Assembly: GCA_030386875.1 (NCBI GenBank)
Contig: CM059571.1
Span: forward strand, 23,058,355-23,122,354
DNA: 64,000 nt
Direction: 5' to 3'
DNA from: Morinoia aosen
Lineage: Eukaryota; Arthropoda; Malacostraca; Amphipoda; Talitridae
Shown here piece by piece: positions 22,060 to 34,006 of the stretch (within the stretch, counting starts at the first letter, position 1; each line of letters opens with the position of its first letter). Under the pieces are notes generated by a model. It was not told the DNA's origin. It made no database searches and saw nothing but the letters and a program-made list of their open reading frames with translations. The translations under genes were made by a program, and so were the position numbers.

Positions 22060-22365
22060 GCTGGGTTATGGGGAGCGGTGCCCTCGCAGGAGATACTGGT
22101 AGGTTATTTCAGCTATAGCCAGGCCTTCCTGACTATATGTTCTCATGCCCACTTTGCTTCTTTCTGTTTTTATGTCTTTTTTATAGCTCTTCTGTGTCTT
22201 GTCTTCCCCTTGCTTCTGAACGCGCTGTTTCTGAGCACAGGGTATCCTGTGTTGAAACATCTCTTGTGCATAGGTTTCCCGTTACAATCCTCACTAAATG
22301 GTCCATTCATTATCTTCGCTCTCTTTAGGTCGCTTTTGTTGTGGTAAGGAAGTCTTAAACTAAGA
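22060..22365 (+). mobile_element. Family B retroposon copy
   Basis: Head TTATGGGGAGCGGTGCCCTC, then GCAGGAGATACTGGTAGG and TTATTTCAGCTATAGCC. The body has the GTGTTGAAACATCTCTTGTGC and ATAGGTTTCCCGTT blocks and ACTAAATGGTCC, ending GGAAGTCTTAAACTAAG. The short reading frames over it are chance frames within the repeat. Confidence 0.7.
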
Positions 22366-23667
22366 TAATAAAAGCAAAAAAGAGGCCGTAGGTATCTATT
22401 ACTTCTGCAAACCTTTCATTTGTCTATGAAGCCTTCAGTTCTAATTTCATCACGATAACCGAATGAGTAACGAATTGGAACGTCCCATGACAATTTAGTG
22501 TGGGCTGCGTGGAGCTGTATTGGATATGGCGATTAGCCTGCATCAATATCATTTAGCTGTGACAGGCCTGGTGATGTATTGCACTGAGTGCAGCGGTGCT
22601 GGCTGCTATCAAGTTCCTCCTGCAACGCAGTCGCGCGACTCCTGACTGCCTCTAATTCTTTCAGCTTTTATTTGTGAAGAGATTTGTTTTCTGAAGGAAT
22701 TCACCATTGAGTGAACTGCGAAAAATGGAAACCCAATTTTGACTGTTCAACCTATCTGATTAAATCATGTTTAAAAAGTTAAGTGTATTAATGTACAATA
22801 TTTGCTCCCTCAATTTTTTATGACCTTAAAATGGGTTATTTTTTGTTTCTCAGCGATGTGCCGAATGGAAGTAGTGAAAGGTTGAGTTGCGTATAATGCT
22901 TCTGACGTCAAAATGGTACAAAATTTGAGACTATCGTAATATTTTATTGTATTATGAACTGTAAAAATTCACGTTAATAGCGTACACCAAAAAGACAGGA
23001 TATTTAACTTAGCAATCATTCTTTTTGACAGATTTCCCCCTTTTTTCTCTCGTCAATTTTGAGGAATTTTTGTATGAAATTGCAATTGCATAGCGTACGA
23101 TAACTGGAGCGAACCAAGTAACGCGTTCTTGAGTTGCTTCCGTGAACGAGTAAGACGTTCCGAGTATCACATTCGCACATAAGGTACTCATGAGAGACTG
23201 AGTAACACATTCTCCCGGGCCGGCATACACCGTGCACAAGCAGGAGAGCGAGGGTTGAGGGAAAGCAACAGCAGTCACACTCTGCTATCAGTCTTCGCGC
23301 GCTGGTGCCAATAAGTTCACCCCAACTGACGAAAGCGACCATTTCGAAGCAGTTTTAGCAGTGTGGTCCCATGGTGGTAGTTTTTGCATTTTCAATGATG
23401 TTAGAAAAGATCCATGTTCGTTTCTTTCGCGTCATGTTTACGCTGCTTTCGGATTCAGCGCCACTTAATGAATTGTAAATATATACACATATATACAATG
23501 ACTTGTTGTAAAATTGGTAAATAAGTATTTTTATGAATCGATGTACTTTCACAGATGTCGTTTTGGAATTTTTAAAATTATGTGTTCAGTGCTGAAACAT
23601 GAAAGAATAAGTCAAACTTAAAACATGCAGAAAAATAAAATAAAAATAAGCACACGTTTATTAAATT
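22366..23667. other. Noncoding, nothing recognised
   Basis: The segment 23009-23342 has two overlapping frames on the minus strand in a moderately GC-rich stretch; neither shows a domain. A small ATATATACACATATATAC tract lies near 23478-23498. No transposon ends are recognised. Confidence 0.4.
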
Positions 23668-23681
23668 CTTGAACCTAACTC

Positions 23682-24039
23682 CCCCTCAGGGGGATACAAC
23701 TATTGTATCTATGGGAATTAGCGCTCCCAGGGGAAAAATGTGAGGGCCCGAGCTGAGAGTTAGGTAGGCCTTCTTTTTTGTTGAAATAAAATGTTTTTTG
23801 CTATGTTAAGGACCACCTTTTCTCGGTTCACTGCTGTCCTGTTCTTCATCACCTACTACTTTCCTCTTCCACTTTGATCTTGTTTCATGAACTTCTTTCT
23901 CATCTTACTGTTTCTATGCCTTTTCTGCATAGATTCCACGTTTCCTTAACTCCATACTAAATGGTGCCTTCTTCCTTCCTCTCTTTAGATCTCATTTGTT
24001 GAGGATAGGGAGGCTTAAACTAACTAATAAACTAATAAA
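23682..24039 (+). mobile_element. Family A SINE-like copy
   Basis: Full-length 358-bp copy flanked by an exact 14-bp duplication, CTTGAACCTAACTC, at 23668-23681 and 24040-24053. The tail is CTAATAAACTAATAAA rather than the AATCTAATCT form. The head is nearly identical to the 18492 copy. Confidence 0.95.
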
Positions 24040-24053
24040 CTTGAACCTAACTC

Positions 24054-25888
24054 GTCATTCAAACTCAAGTTGACCGGATTCGCTTTCGTACCAACACGAG
24101 CAAACACAAATTTTTTTCTCTTCACTTGAGTTGCAGTAAGCTCTCGATTTAGCTCTTGTTAAAGTGGGAATTTTGAATGCAGTTATGGTTTAGGTATTCT
24201 TATAAAGTCTTCATTGTTTGACCAGTGACGATGTTATCCGGCAGAATGCAGATTCTGATGATTTCAACTGGAGAGAAATTTATGGTCGGGGATGTCTTGA
24301 ATCCCTTTCTTGTTGATTTTTAGGCGTTATTATTTCTGGTGCGGGCGTTGTGCTCAGTGTCGATAAGTCCTTCTGGGCTGACATCGTCAAAGGCGTGGAG
24401 ATATTTCAAGCCCTCGATTAGTGGACCTCTGGGTCTTTGTTCATGGGAAATGAGTTCCAAGCCGTTGGAGACGCCGTTCGTAACAAAGGTTGCGCAGTTT
24501 GGGAATCGTATATATTTTTTCACACTGAATTCCTTCTATTTTATTGAGATCTCATCCTATGGCAAGGGTTCTGGTTTATAATAGGGATTTTTCAAGATGT
24601 TAATTTTACACGCGAATCGATTTGGAAAGTCGTCTTAGCTGTGAGATGATAGAAAATTGCTTCATTCTTAGGGGCTTCAAATTTTTAATTATGGTAACTA
24701 TGAGATTCTTCATAGACGTTCATTTGTGAGTTTTATTGTAATGAAGGATAAATTTTTATTCGGATCAGATAACTCGGATCTCAATTTTGTTCCGACTTCA
24801 AGGTTTGTTAACTATGTCCGGGTTTGAGAAACGTTCAATCATAAGTTATTAACGGTTCGAGTTGGGTTTACTTTTAGTGGTCCATTGAATGTGCTAAATT
24901 CTGGACCCCGCCGACCTAACCAGGTGATCTTACCTAACTGGTAACGTCACTCTTATGGCTTTGTCCGAGGTATGACGAGCTTTTTAGAGCCCTTCCCTAG
25001 CCCAAGTGTCTGCGTGTTAGCGAAGCGGTGGTAGCTATCCTGATGGGTGCTGATGGCAAGATTTCCAATTCTTTTCTCTTCCTTGTGTCGAGATTTCCTT
25101 TTGTTTTTGCGCCTTCCAGTGAGCAATTTAATGAAAAGATGGGTTCGTTGATGGCAGGTTGATGGCATTGTCAAGCTCCTCGTTCCCTCTTAACGGCCAC
25201 GAAATGGCTTTTGCTTAGCCGACTCTTCTGGGATTTTGAGCTCTGATTTCTCTTGTGTAGCCTTCTGCTCAAGGTGCGCCATTCGCTGCTGTTCACCTGT
25301 AGTGTACGTTCGGGATTTTCATGGGTTTTGTAGTCATGAAGGAGAAAATTTTAGTTCATGTTGAGTAAGAGGGTTTCGTTGTCGTTGGAGACTCCATAAA
25401 GTTCTTCCGTGCTAATTAAAAAAGTTGACGCCGTGGAGACGCGGATAATTTTAACTCTCTATTTGATATGGTTACATCTAGTAAACTGTTCTAGACATCA
25501 TTCGTGGCTTGTATGTTTGTTTTTGCAGGTATTGAACATTTTCACACGTGAAAGTTGATCAAGCTGAAAAATTTATCTTTTTTAAACCTTAAAAGTTGCT
25601 CAGAAAATAAGCGAACACCGTTAATTGCAATCGGAATGTTCCAGGAGTTGTGAATGAAAATGTGTTAAATCTGGCTGTTGGAGTTCATTCTTACTAAATT
25701 CTAAATTGTACGGGATAGTTAGAATACCATCGACCAGAAGACATAGTGCTTGACGGTGCAGTCTGTTCGAGAAAAGAGCTCCTAACTTCAAGTTAGCTGA
25801 CACTCCAGCAAATATTTGCAAATTCATATTTCTAAAATGAAACTACTCATCCAGGCTCGTGGGTTTTTGGTTTTAATTCTGAAATTCC
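24054..25888. other. Noncoding, nothing recognised
   Basis: About 1.8 kb, less AT-rich than the flanks in places. Short frames near 24320-24580 and 24953-25174 show no recognisable domain and no convincing splice signals. It may be intronic. Confidence 0.4.
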
Positions 25889-25900
25889 GTCAATTATTGT

Positions 25901-26210
25901 CAGGGGGACTATGTGAGGACCCGAGCTGAGAGTTAGGTAGGCCTTCTTTTTGTTGGAATAAAATGTTTTTGTTATGTTGAGAACCATCCTTTTTCGGTTC
26001 ACTGCTGTCCTGTTTTTTCATTACCTACGACTTTCTTCTTCAACTTTGATCTTGTTTCATGAACTTCTTTCTCATCTTACTATTTCTATGCCCTTTCTGC
26101 ATGGATTCCGCGTTCCCTTAACTCCATACTATATAATGCCTTCTTCCTTCCTCTCTTTGGATCGCCTTTGTTTCGGATAGGGAGGCTTAAACTAACTAAT
26201 AATCTAATCT
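25901..26210 (+). mobile_element. Family A SINE-like copy, 5' truncated
   Basis: The copy starts inside the head at CAGGGGGACTATGTGAGG, yet it is flanked by an exact 12-bp duplication, GTCAATTATTGT, at 25889-25900 and 26211-26222. It therefore integrated as a 5'-truncated copy, as expected for LINE-type reverse transcription. The tail ends AATAATCTAATCT. Confidence 0.95.
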
Positions 26211-26222
26211 GTCAATTATTGT

Positions 26223-28050
26223 TCCCATTATTGACCTTTAACACACAGATCTGTAGGATATGAATTTCATAAGAAAATACCATCTGTTGAAGGCAGCCAA
26301 GAATAATATGACAAAGAAATCAAGTAATGATGTGCTCTTACCAGAAAAGACACCAATTGCGGTACTCAATTTTTTCAAGTGCCGATACCGATGCTTTTAT
26401 TTATGTAATAAATAGTAATACACATTAATAAGAAGGTCCAATTACGCACTGTTAGGCAACTAAAGATTGTACTCCTGTACAACCAATATTGATTTCATAT
26501 TTGGTGGTGCACGAGTTTATTGATTTGAAATTTTAAATTGTATTTATAAGGAGCAATAAATGCAAAATATAATAGTGTACACTTTACTTCTTCACTATCA
26601 ATTCCATTTTCATTTTACAGTGATTAACACAGTTTAGCTTCAAGCTTCTAAGTTGCAGTATGATTCCACTTTAAGAAACCTTTGACAAGCAACAATATAA
26701 AATGTTTTCAAGTTGTTAATAAGTAACAAAATTAGACTTTAGAAATCTTTGACGAGCTGCGTTATAAAATTAAGGGAAAACAATGATGACAACAAAAATC
26801 CATAATCACCTGATAAGCATTTGGGTTATTGATGGCTTAAAGTTTGCACAGACAAATTTTGTCAAATGATTTTTTAAAAGAATGAAGAATAAGACTCTAC
26901 GTTGTAAAAAGGAATCTATACACAGGGTGCGCTCATGTACAGTACCACAGGATTCTCTGCACATAGAACCACGTGGAAAGAAAAAAAAATTCAAGAAGAC
27001 AGAGGGAGGTGCTGAAAGTGTAGCGTTGAACCGAAAAACAGATGGTCTTTATTTAAAAACCGACCTAATTTATTTGAACAGGAGGGAAGTCTACCTAACG
27101 GTAACTGGGCTAACTTATAAGATTAAGCCTAAATAGACACGCCTAAATTTACTCGAGAAATATATTACGCAATTATTAGTACGAAGGTACGATCTCTTAA
27201 AATGTACAACAGGCATTATTATTATTCATTGAGAAAATTTTAAATTAAGAAGCATCCTACTAGCATGCGTTGCGTGATCTTAGGCAGATGTCACGTGTTT
27301 TTGCGTGTGTTTGTGAATACGCGAACGCACACTCAAGCATCTTTTTTCTGTGTTAGTGGGAAAGGTTGTGGCAATAATTATTTGTGTTCAATTATAATTC
27401 TTGTTTTGTACAACATTAAATCTAACTTTTATTAGTATATCTGATGAATAAGAAAATTTACACAGTACTGTTTTTTATTAAGCTTGTCTTCCGAACTTTT
27501 GTATTACCGGTCACGTGAAAGTAGTGTAAAAGTATCGGAACATCGGCTAAGATCTTTCATGTTTTTGGACGCCGATACCGATGCTCCAGAAAAAGGCCGA
27601 TATTATCGGTACATCTCTTAAATCATGACTACATAGTTGAGCACTGCAGGTTGCAGGGAGCTCATCAGTATCCTAGCTACAGTTCTGCCTCCAGCGCTAG
27701 GGACCTGCACTTTTTTATGTAAGTGAAATAGTAGTCAATGCTAGTGGAACTAAGTTAGGAAAATGGTATGTAAGTGAAATAGTAGTCAATGCTAGTGGAA
27801 TTAGTGGTGTGCGATTTTATGAATGGTAATTCTCATTAGTTGGTATGTTGATCTTTGGCCTATTCGTTCAGCATTTTTCTCTTCAGTCTTGCCGTGCGAG
27901 TGTCGAGTAGAGATATCAGTCGATATTTATTTTCATGGATGAAATCCTATTGCGAAGAATTTCATTTTATCAAGCGTTGAGGATGAACATGGCTTCTCAT
28001 TCTGAAAAGATTGGAGTATAATAATGCTTGCAGATGTTCTGATATATTCT
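26223..28050. other. Noncoding, with a 51-bp duplication
   Basis: Mostly AT-rich. At 27718-27803 a segment containing AAGTGAAATAGTAGTCAATG is duplicated with a 51-bp period. GCCGATACCGATGCT-like phrases occur near 26383 and 27570, hinting at another dispersed repeat. No gene was recognised. Confidence 0.5.
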
Positions 28051-28054
28051 CCCA

Positions 28055-28252
28055 TGACGGGGTCTATTTCATACACAGCTATTGTATCTAATAAAATTAG
28101 TGTTTCGAAAGGGGTGATGCGAGGTCCCGAGCTTATGGTGTTAGGTAGACCTCTCTTATGTTGGAGTAATAAACTTTTTTCTGTTTTGTTACGGACCTCC
28201 TATTTTCGGTCCACAACTGTCCTGTTTTTCTGCACTTACTGCTTACTTCATG
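28055..28252 (+). mobile_element. Family A SINE-like copy, 3' truncated
   Basis: Diverged head (ACACAGCTATTGTATCTAAT) and body up to CTGCACTTACTGC, where it is interrupted by the start of the next copy. Confidence 0.65.
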
Positions 28253-28256
28253 CCTA

Positions 28257-28613
28257 TCAGAGTGACACAACTATAATATTTATGGGAATTAGCTCTCCTG
28301 GGAGAAATATGTGAGGTCCCTAGTGAATCGTTAGATAGGCCTTTTTTTGTTGAAATAAAATGGGTACTAGATCGGGCGCCCACCATCATATTTCGGTTCA
28401 CTGCTGTTTTGTTTTTTAGCACATATTTTCTTCTATGTAAGGTACCTAGCCTCACTTGTTTCATAACTTATTTTTAAACTTACTGTTTCTTCGTCCCTTG
28501 TGCATAGATTCTGCGTTTCATTAAGCCCATGCTGAAAGGTGCCCTCCTCCTTCCTCTCACTGGCACGCATTTGGTGCGGCAAGGGAGGGCTGCACTAACT
28601 TCTTCAATCTAAT
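28257..28613 (+). mobile_element. Family A SINE-like copy
   Basis: Starts TCAGAGTGACACAACTATAA and runs through the standard body to CTAACTTCTTCAATCTAATC. It abuts the partial copy before it and another fragment after it, forming a three-unit cluster. Confidence 0.75.
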
Positions 28614-28820
28614 CTTCTTTCTTTGCCAATTTTTTTCTTCTTTCTTTAGCTTCTTTCCAAACTTGTTGTTCTATGCGCTGGGGATTTTGTGTGGAAACAT
28701 CTTGTGCACAGATTCCCCATTCCCTTAATTCCATGCTAAAGATTGCTTCTGTCCTTTCTCTCTTTGGATTCCTTTGTTGTGGTTAGGAGGCTTAAACCTA
28801 ATCATAATGATAATCTAATC
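28614..28820 (+). mobile_element. Family A/B-related 3' fragment
   Basis: Contains the GGGGATTTTGTGTGGAAACA and CTTGTGCACAGATTCCCC blocks, a CCATGCTAAA block, TTGTGGTTAGGAGGCTTAAA and a GATAATCTAATC tail. The 5' half is missing. Confidence 0.65.
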
Positions 28821-30440
28821 ACTCAAGGAATTGCGTTCGATATCGTCATCCTTTAGCATTAAATCCTAATTCATTCCTTGGGTCGCTTTGAAAAAGAGAG
28901 CTCTCATCGGTTTGATATTAAAAACAAAGCTTTAGAAATGCGCGATGCGTCATGACCACTTGATCTAAGTTATCATTTAGTTCCACATTATTGTAATTAG
29001 AACAAATTAAGTCCTTCTATAAATATTTCTACATCTGTGGTAGTGGCAGCGACTCACTGATAGGTTTATGACGATAATGTCATGAAGGGGACAATGATGA
29101 CGGCAATGTTAATGCTCATAAAAATGTTGAAACTGAGAATCGACGTATAATTTGATGGCGCAGCCGTGGAGTAATTATGTCTTGATAAAATAGAGGATCA
29201 CCTCGGTATGGAATAATCATGCAAAATTGAGCTTGACAACATAAAGTTAATCTGATAAAAATTGCCTTTTCTTGCAGCACTAAGCTCCAATCCAAAGTGG
29301 TTTGCGTTAGTCTGTGTTGCTGTAAGCAATGCAATTTTAATTTCTCGAACAGAAATCTCTCGTTACCCTGTATTGAAACCATTGCATATCTTAGTGAAAG
29401 GCGTCAAAAAGCTAGATGCGGTTGCGGCGATAAGATATAGCATAATAATAACACGTGGCTTGACTAAGGTATCCTCTTTAAAGCAGCTCTAACGTACACC
29501 TTTCGTTGGATGAGGTGCGCCGCAGATATGTACCGATGTCTGAGGCATGTTGTGTCGTCACCTGCCGTGGCACGTACCTTAGTGTTCGCACCATTGGAGG
29601 TTACCTGAACCAGTGGATTATCGACATCAAGTGTTGTACACTGATCGAGCTTACTACGTAATATGCGTTGTGAAAATGCCTTAACGCGTTAACGGTGGCG
29701 GGCGTAACTGAAGTTTAACCCTGAATTCAAATTAAAGTAAATTTCAGTGATCAATTTTGAAAATAATTATAAAATGGATCGGACTTCTCATCTAGCTTTG
29801 ATTTAGTATTTATAAAATTGAGTTGGTGACCACTGGTCTGTCAACAACATGATAAAAATCCCCCGTCACCACCAGGAGGTCACGCCGTAGTGAACGTATA
29901 AAGTTGTGATGCGTATCTCCCGATCGGCTTCGAAATTGCCTAGTATCTTTAGAACTCCCGACCTGATGAGGCAGGGAGACCTGTGTCCGAAACTCAGGTC
30001 TCTCAGTTTCTTCTTCTCCATGATGAATTTCAAAATTATTTTAAATAAATTATCAGAGACGGATTATCTTGGAATTTCTAGTTGACTGTAGCGTGTTCTT
30101 TTGCTTAAAAATATCTAAGTAGCGTTTTGAGATGAAACCTCTGAAAAGTCACTCCAAGCGTTTTTTTTGAGCGGGTTTTCAATAAGCTTCTCAAGTTTTG
30201 GGCGTTTGGAGTATTTTTTGTTCGCGTTTGTGTAGGTTTTAATGCCAATGCCATTGTCAATTTTGCATCCAAAGGTAAAAAGGAGTCGCGAGATATCTTT
30301 CATCTTTACTACTCGTAATAGTTTTGTCACTCAATTGTCGTCAATATGGTCTATTGGCTGTAATCGTCGGAGCAGGTGAGCTGGAACTGTTGTCTCTAAG
30401 TGGCAAGAATATAGGCCAAACCCTGAGCGTTACGATTGCT
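28821..30440. other. Noncoding, nothing recognised
   Basis: About 1.6 kb of mixed-composition sequence. Overlapping frames at 29116-29492 on both strands lack recognisable domains. No exon or transposon ends are identified. Confidence 0.4.
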
Positions 30441-30441
30441 T

Positions 30442-30818
30442 TAGATTAGGTAAGTTAGTTTGAGCCTCCCTTACCACTACAAAAGCGTTCCAGAAGGAGG
30501 AAGAAGGAAACATTATTTATTATGGAGTTAAGGGAAGGGGGACTCTTTGCACAACTTGTGTTCCCACTCAAGATCCCCTACACAAAGAAACAGCAAGTTA
30601 GGAAAGATGTTTATGAAACAAAATAAAAGATGAAGGAGAAAGTAATAGGTGTTGAAAAACAGGACAGCAGAAAAGCGAAAAATTATGGTCCGTAACAGAA
30701 CAAAAACTTATTTTATTTTAACCAAAAGAAAGCCTACCTAACCTTCACATCGGGACTGCACATTTCTCCCTGGGAGCTCAGATTCCCTCATTTACTATGA
30801 TTGTATCCCCGTGAGGGG
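30442..30818 (-). mobile_element. Family A SINE-like copy, minus strand
   Basis: The only clear minus-strand copy. Its 3' end (TTAGTTTGAGCCTCCCTTAC on the plus strand) is at the left, and its head (ATGATTGTATCCCCGTGAGG) at the right. All body blocks are present in inverse order, including AGGTAGGC (as GCCTACCT), AGTGAACC-region remnants and the AGTAATAGGTGTTGAAAAAC block. It is moderately diverged. Confidence 0.8.
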
Positions 30819-30960
30819 TGTTACGATAGATCTACAAGTATACAGCAGTTATATCGTGGTATTCTTTGACATAAAAATTATCATCTCTGAGGACGAACAA
30901 TCGAATGACTAACGATAAATCTTAGGTAAGGTGATGTCAAGTTATAAACTTCAAAGTTTA

Positions 30961-31287
30961 GGGAATTGGCGCTCCCAGGGGGACTATGTGAGGGCCTGAG
31001 CTAATGGTTAGGTAGGCTTCCTTTTTGTTGTAATAAAATAGGTTTTTGTTTTGTTACGGGCCATCTTTTTTCGGTTCACTGCTGTCCTGTTTTTCAGCAC
31101 CTACTACTTTCTTCTTCAACCTTTTTCTTGTTTCATGAACTTCTTTCCTAGCTTACTGTTTCTGTGCACCTTGTGCATAGATTCCGCGTTCCCTCAACTC
31201 CATACTAAATGGTGCCTTCCTCTTTCCTCTCTTGGAACATCTTTGTCGTGGTTAAGGGAGGCTAAAACTTTCTTATATAATAATAAT
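30961..31287 (+). mobile_element. Family A SINE-like copy, 5' truncated, (TAA)n tail
   Basis: Starts GGGAATTGGCGCTCCCAGG, lacking the first hairpin. It is flanked by a 14-bp duplication, AACTTCAAAGTTTA, at 30947-30960 and 31288-31301. It ends ACTTTCTTATATAATAATAA, a variant shared with the copies at 20800 and 52457. Confidence 0.95.
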
Positions 31288-31301
31288 AACTTCAAAGTTT
31301 A

Positions 31302-32150
31302 TCATCCATGATGATTGTCTCAACAAAATGACAGGTTCCTGTTGAACTTTCTCTTTCCTTTTCTAAGATGGTGACATTCAAAATCAGAATTGAACTTTCA
31401 GTTGTATAAAAACTGCATGAGGAAATCGCCATATTTTGTAGGCTTTAATCACATATGCCGAAGGTTTCGATTAGACATGTAACCTATAATTACGGAATAG
31501 GGAAGTACCCATGAAATGAGTATCAGTAAATTTTAAATCGAGTTGAGATTTTTTCAGTCAACCTGGTAATATCTAAAATATTCCATAGTTAATATTTCAA
31601 TTCTGTGTAGCTATGCTTCAGTTGTGAATAATTCCGTGCCACACTTGACCAGTTCGTGTACGACAACTCTGTGAAGCATAACTTTAGGCCACCTTCAGTT
31701 TTCTGGGTTGCTATTCTTTGGGTGCACTTGGTGAGTGCCGTATACAATACAATAGACGGACCGCATAGAGGCGCGCTTCATTAGTTTAACAAAGCCGCAA
31801 TATATCTTGCCGCTCTGGACGAACTTACTTCCATCGTATATGGCGGCGTGTGCTCGCTGCAATTAATCTCACCGTGTCACGATGTTACCTTGTTTGCAAT
31901 CGCCCCAATGTTGTGTGTTAGCATTGCAGGATAGCGTGGGCACCTGCGCCGCTCCAGGTTATCGTGCTTTGTTACGGTCACGCAGCTCGCTTCTCCGATA
32001 ACGGCTTCATATTATAGGCACACGCAGACTGTAGGTTCTGTTTCCTTGCCTCGCCTCTTTCCCTGCTGCTCGTTTGTTTCGAAAATCGCTTCGAAATTCC
32101 GTCAATTTCGCCTTGATGGCAGTTAGGCGCATTGCAAGCTCGCTGCTCCC
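31302..32150. other. Noncoding; mixed composition
   Basis: The part from about 31730 is richer in GC and CpG than its surroundings (for example TATGGCGGCGTGTG near 31840), so it might include an unrecognised exon or promoter, but I find no supported splice signals or domain. The minus-strand frame at 31978-32292 spans the adjacent tandem repeat and is probably chance. Confidence 0.35.
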
Positions 32151-32246
32151 CTGTGTTTGTCTTGATGAAGCAGCAAGAGCAGTTCCTGTGTTTGTCTTGA
32201 TGAAGCAGCAAGAGCAGTTCCTGTGTTTGTCTTGATGAAGCAGCAA
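32151..32246 (+). repeat. 35-bp tandem repeat, 2.7 copies
   Basis: Units start at 32151, 32186 and 32221, each opening CTGTGTTTGTCTTGATGAAG and continuing CAGCAAGAGCAGTT. The first two are perfect and the third is partial. The minus-strand translation is repetitive but has no other sign of being coding. Confidence 0.9.
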
Positions 32247-32249
32247 GGT

Positions 32250-34000
32250 CGCGCGATTTAACTTCGATTATTGATGTTTCGTTGTGAGACAATGTTATTT
32301 ACTAGCTGCCAGTTAATGACTGAGTGGTGTTTCTTAACTCTCTTCTGGAAGTTTGCTCTTCTCCCTCTAGCGAATCAGCTTTCCCTTTCCTTAAATTTTG
32401 CTTGGTTCTGTTCATTATTATCTTCCGAACCTGATGAAGATTTCGGCTGTAAAAATATTTTACCGCTTACGTATGTTTTTGTTTTTTTTTATCACAGAGA
32501 TCTTTCCGCTTTGGCAGTTACCGAGAGTGTTTCTCTCGTTCTCTTGTGTGGGTAATACGATAGACCTGGGATTTCATTAGCTGATTCGCAGGACAAAAAT
32601 AGAGCAAGACAAGAAATTGCCTTCGTTACGTGAACCTGGAAACGACTCGTGAACGGAATTGAAGCGCTAACACAGTCTTCACTGCCCGTTTAACTGGGAG
32701 GCTCATCAGAGATGATTGCTCCGTAACACCCGTGTCTTGTTAGTTCTTCCGAGTTCTTAAATTGAGTTAGTTTTTCTATCTCAGGAGAGTGGTCCCATCT
32801 TCTCGCAGTTTTGATTCGGTCGCTGGGCAAATAGTGGTTTCGATGAGTTGTTTTTCGTCTGTAGTGTATTTTCAGGGAGCATGGAGGAAATGAAAGGCCT
32901 CACTCGGGGGATTTAAGCAATGGATATTTAAGTCGTATCGAGTTTACGTTCATTGATAAGTTCTTAACCAGTAGCTGTAAATTGTTCATAACACGGTTTA
33001 TCTGCAGGTCGCTCTTGAAAAATAAATCATGGTTCATCTATTGCTTGGAGGTCGGAAGTATCAGAATGTGAAGCAAACTTTTTGCCTGCAGTGTCACTGT
33101 GAGTGAAATTTCTAACTAAGGATTTCATCATGATTCATATTGGCTCCGGTTAATACCTCTTTGAACATTTTTTACGCAAAGCTTTAAGCTATGGTTTCTC
33201 TTGTGTATTACGCTTTTTGTGTGGGTGGTTATCTAGTGACTTCCAATATTGTTATACCTTTGAGTTGTGAGACGAGGCAGGCGGCGTAATGAACAAATGC
33301 CCCTGATATGAACCGAAATGATATAGTAAACCAACTTTGTCGCCGGTTGTTATCAGGGATGGCTTGATTCTTTGGTGGAGATTGATTCTGATTTTCGATG
33401 ATCGAGGCTTAAACCTACCAGACCTGAAGCCCTGAACTTAATTCTTAAGCGTTGACCCACACAAAGTTAATTAAAACACCTGGGGCTAATATTGCTATGG
33501 ATAACCATGAAATTAGACCACGATTGATTGGTTATTTTTAGTTTGTGACTCATTTTTTTTCACGTACTAAGCAAAGTACAGAAAATTAGGTCCGGCGATA
33601 TAGCGGCAGGCAGATGCCGAAATAGCCGAAAAATCGTTACATAGATGTGGTAAGATTAAGTTCGATTACGTTTTTAATACAAAACGTGTTCAAAGCACTT
33701 CAGAGACTTGAGAAGGATAGGATTACTGGTCTGTAACTTCATTCACGTTACATACCTAAAATGATAAGAATTATTGAGCTTGCACGACTTCATGAAGTGT
33801 TACCTAATGCTAAGATGCGTCTCTCTAGGTATGAGACAAAATACGCAATATTTTTATAAACGCGTGATCTGGTGCTGGGTAAACAGTGAATGTCGGTCCA
33901 ATCCCTCCTACTGTCTACACATCTTGTGATTTTATAGCTTCATCGGCACTGCTTATGTTAGGTTTACGTCCGAATCAATTCGCTCAGCTGTTCCTTTCCT
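32250..34000. other. Noncoding, nothing recognised
   Basis: About 1.75 kb. Short plus-strand frames near 32271-32580 are hydrophobic chance frames. No exon, RNA gene or mobile-element end is recognised. Confidence 0.4.
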
Positions 34001-34006
34001 CGCACT

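Noticed and set aside
23009..23342. Two overlapping minus-strand frames as a gene
   Set aside because: They are in different frames over the same DNA, with no domain and no exon signals.
31051..31311. Recurrent similar 60-120 residue frames (FRFTAVLFF type) across the window, as a small protein family
   Set aside because: They are all translations of the same body of family A retroposons; start and end vary and frames break in many copies.
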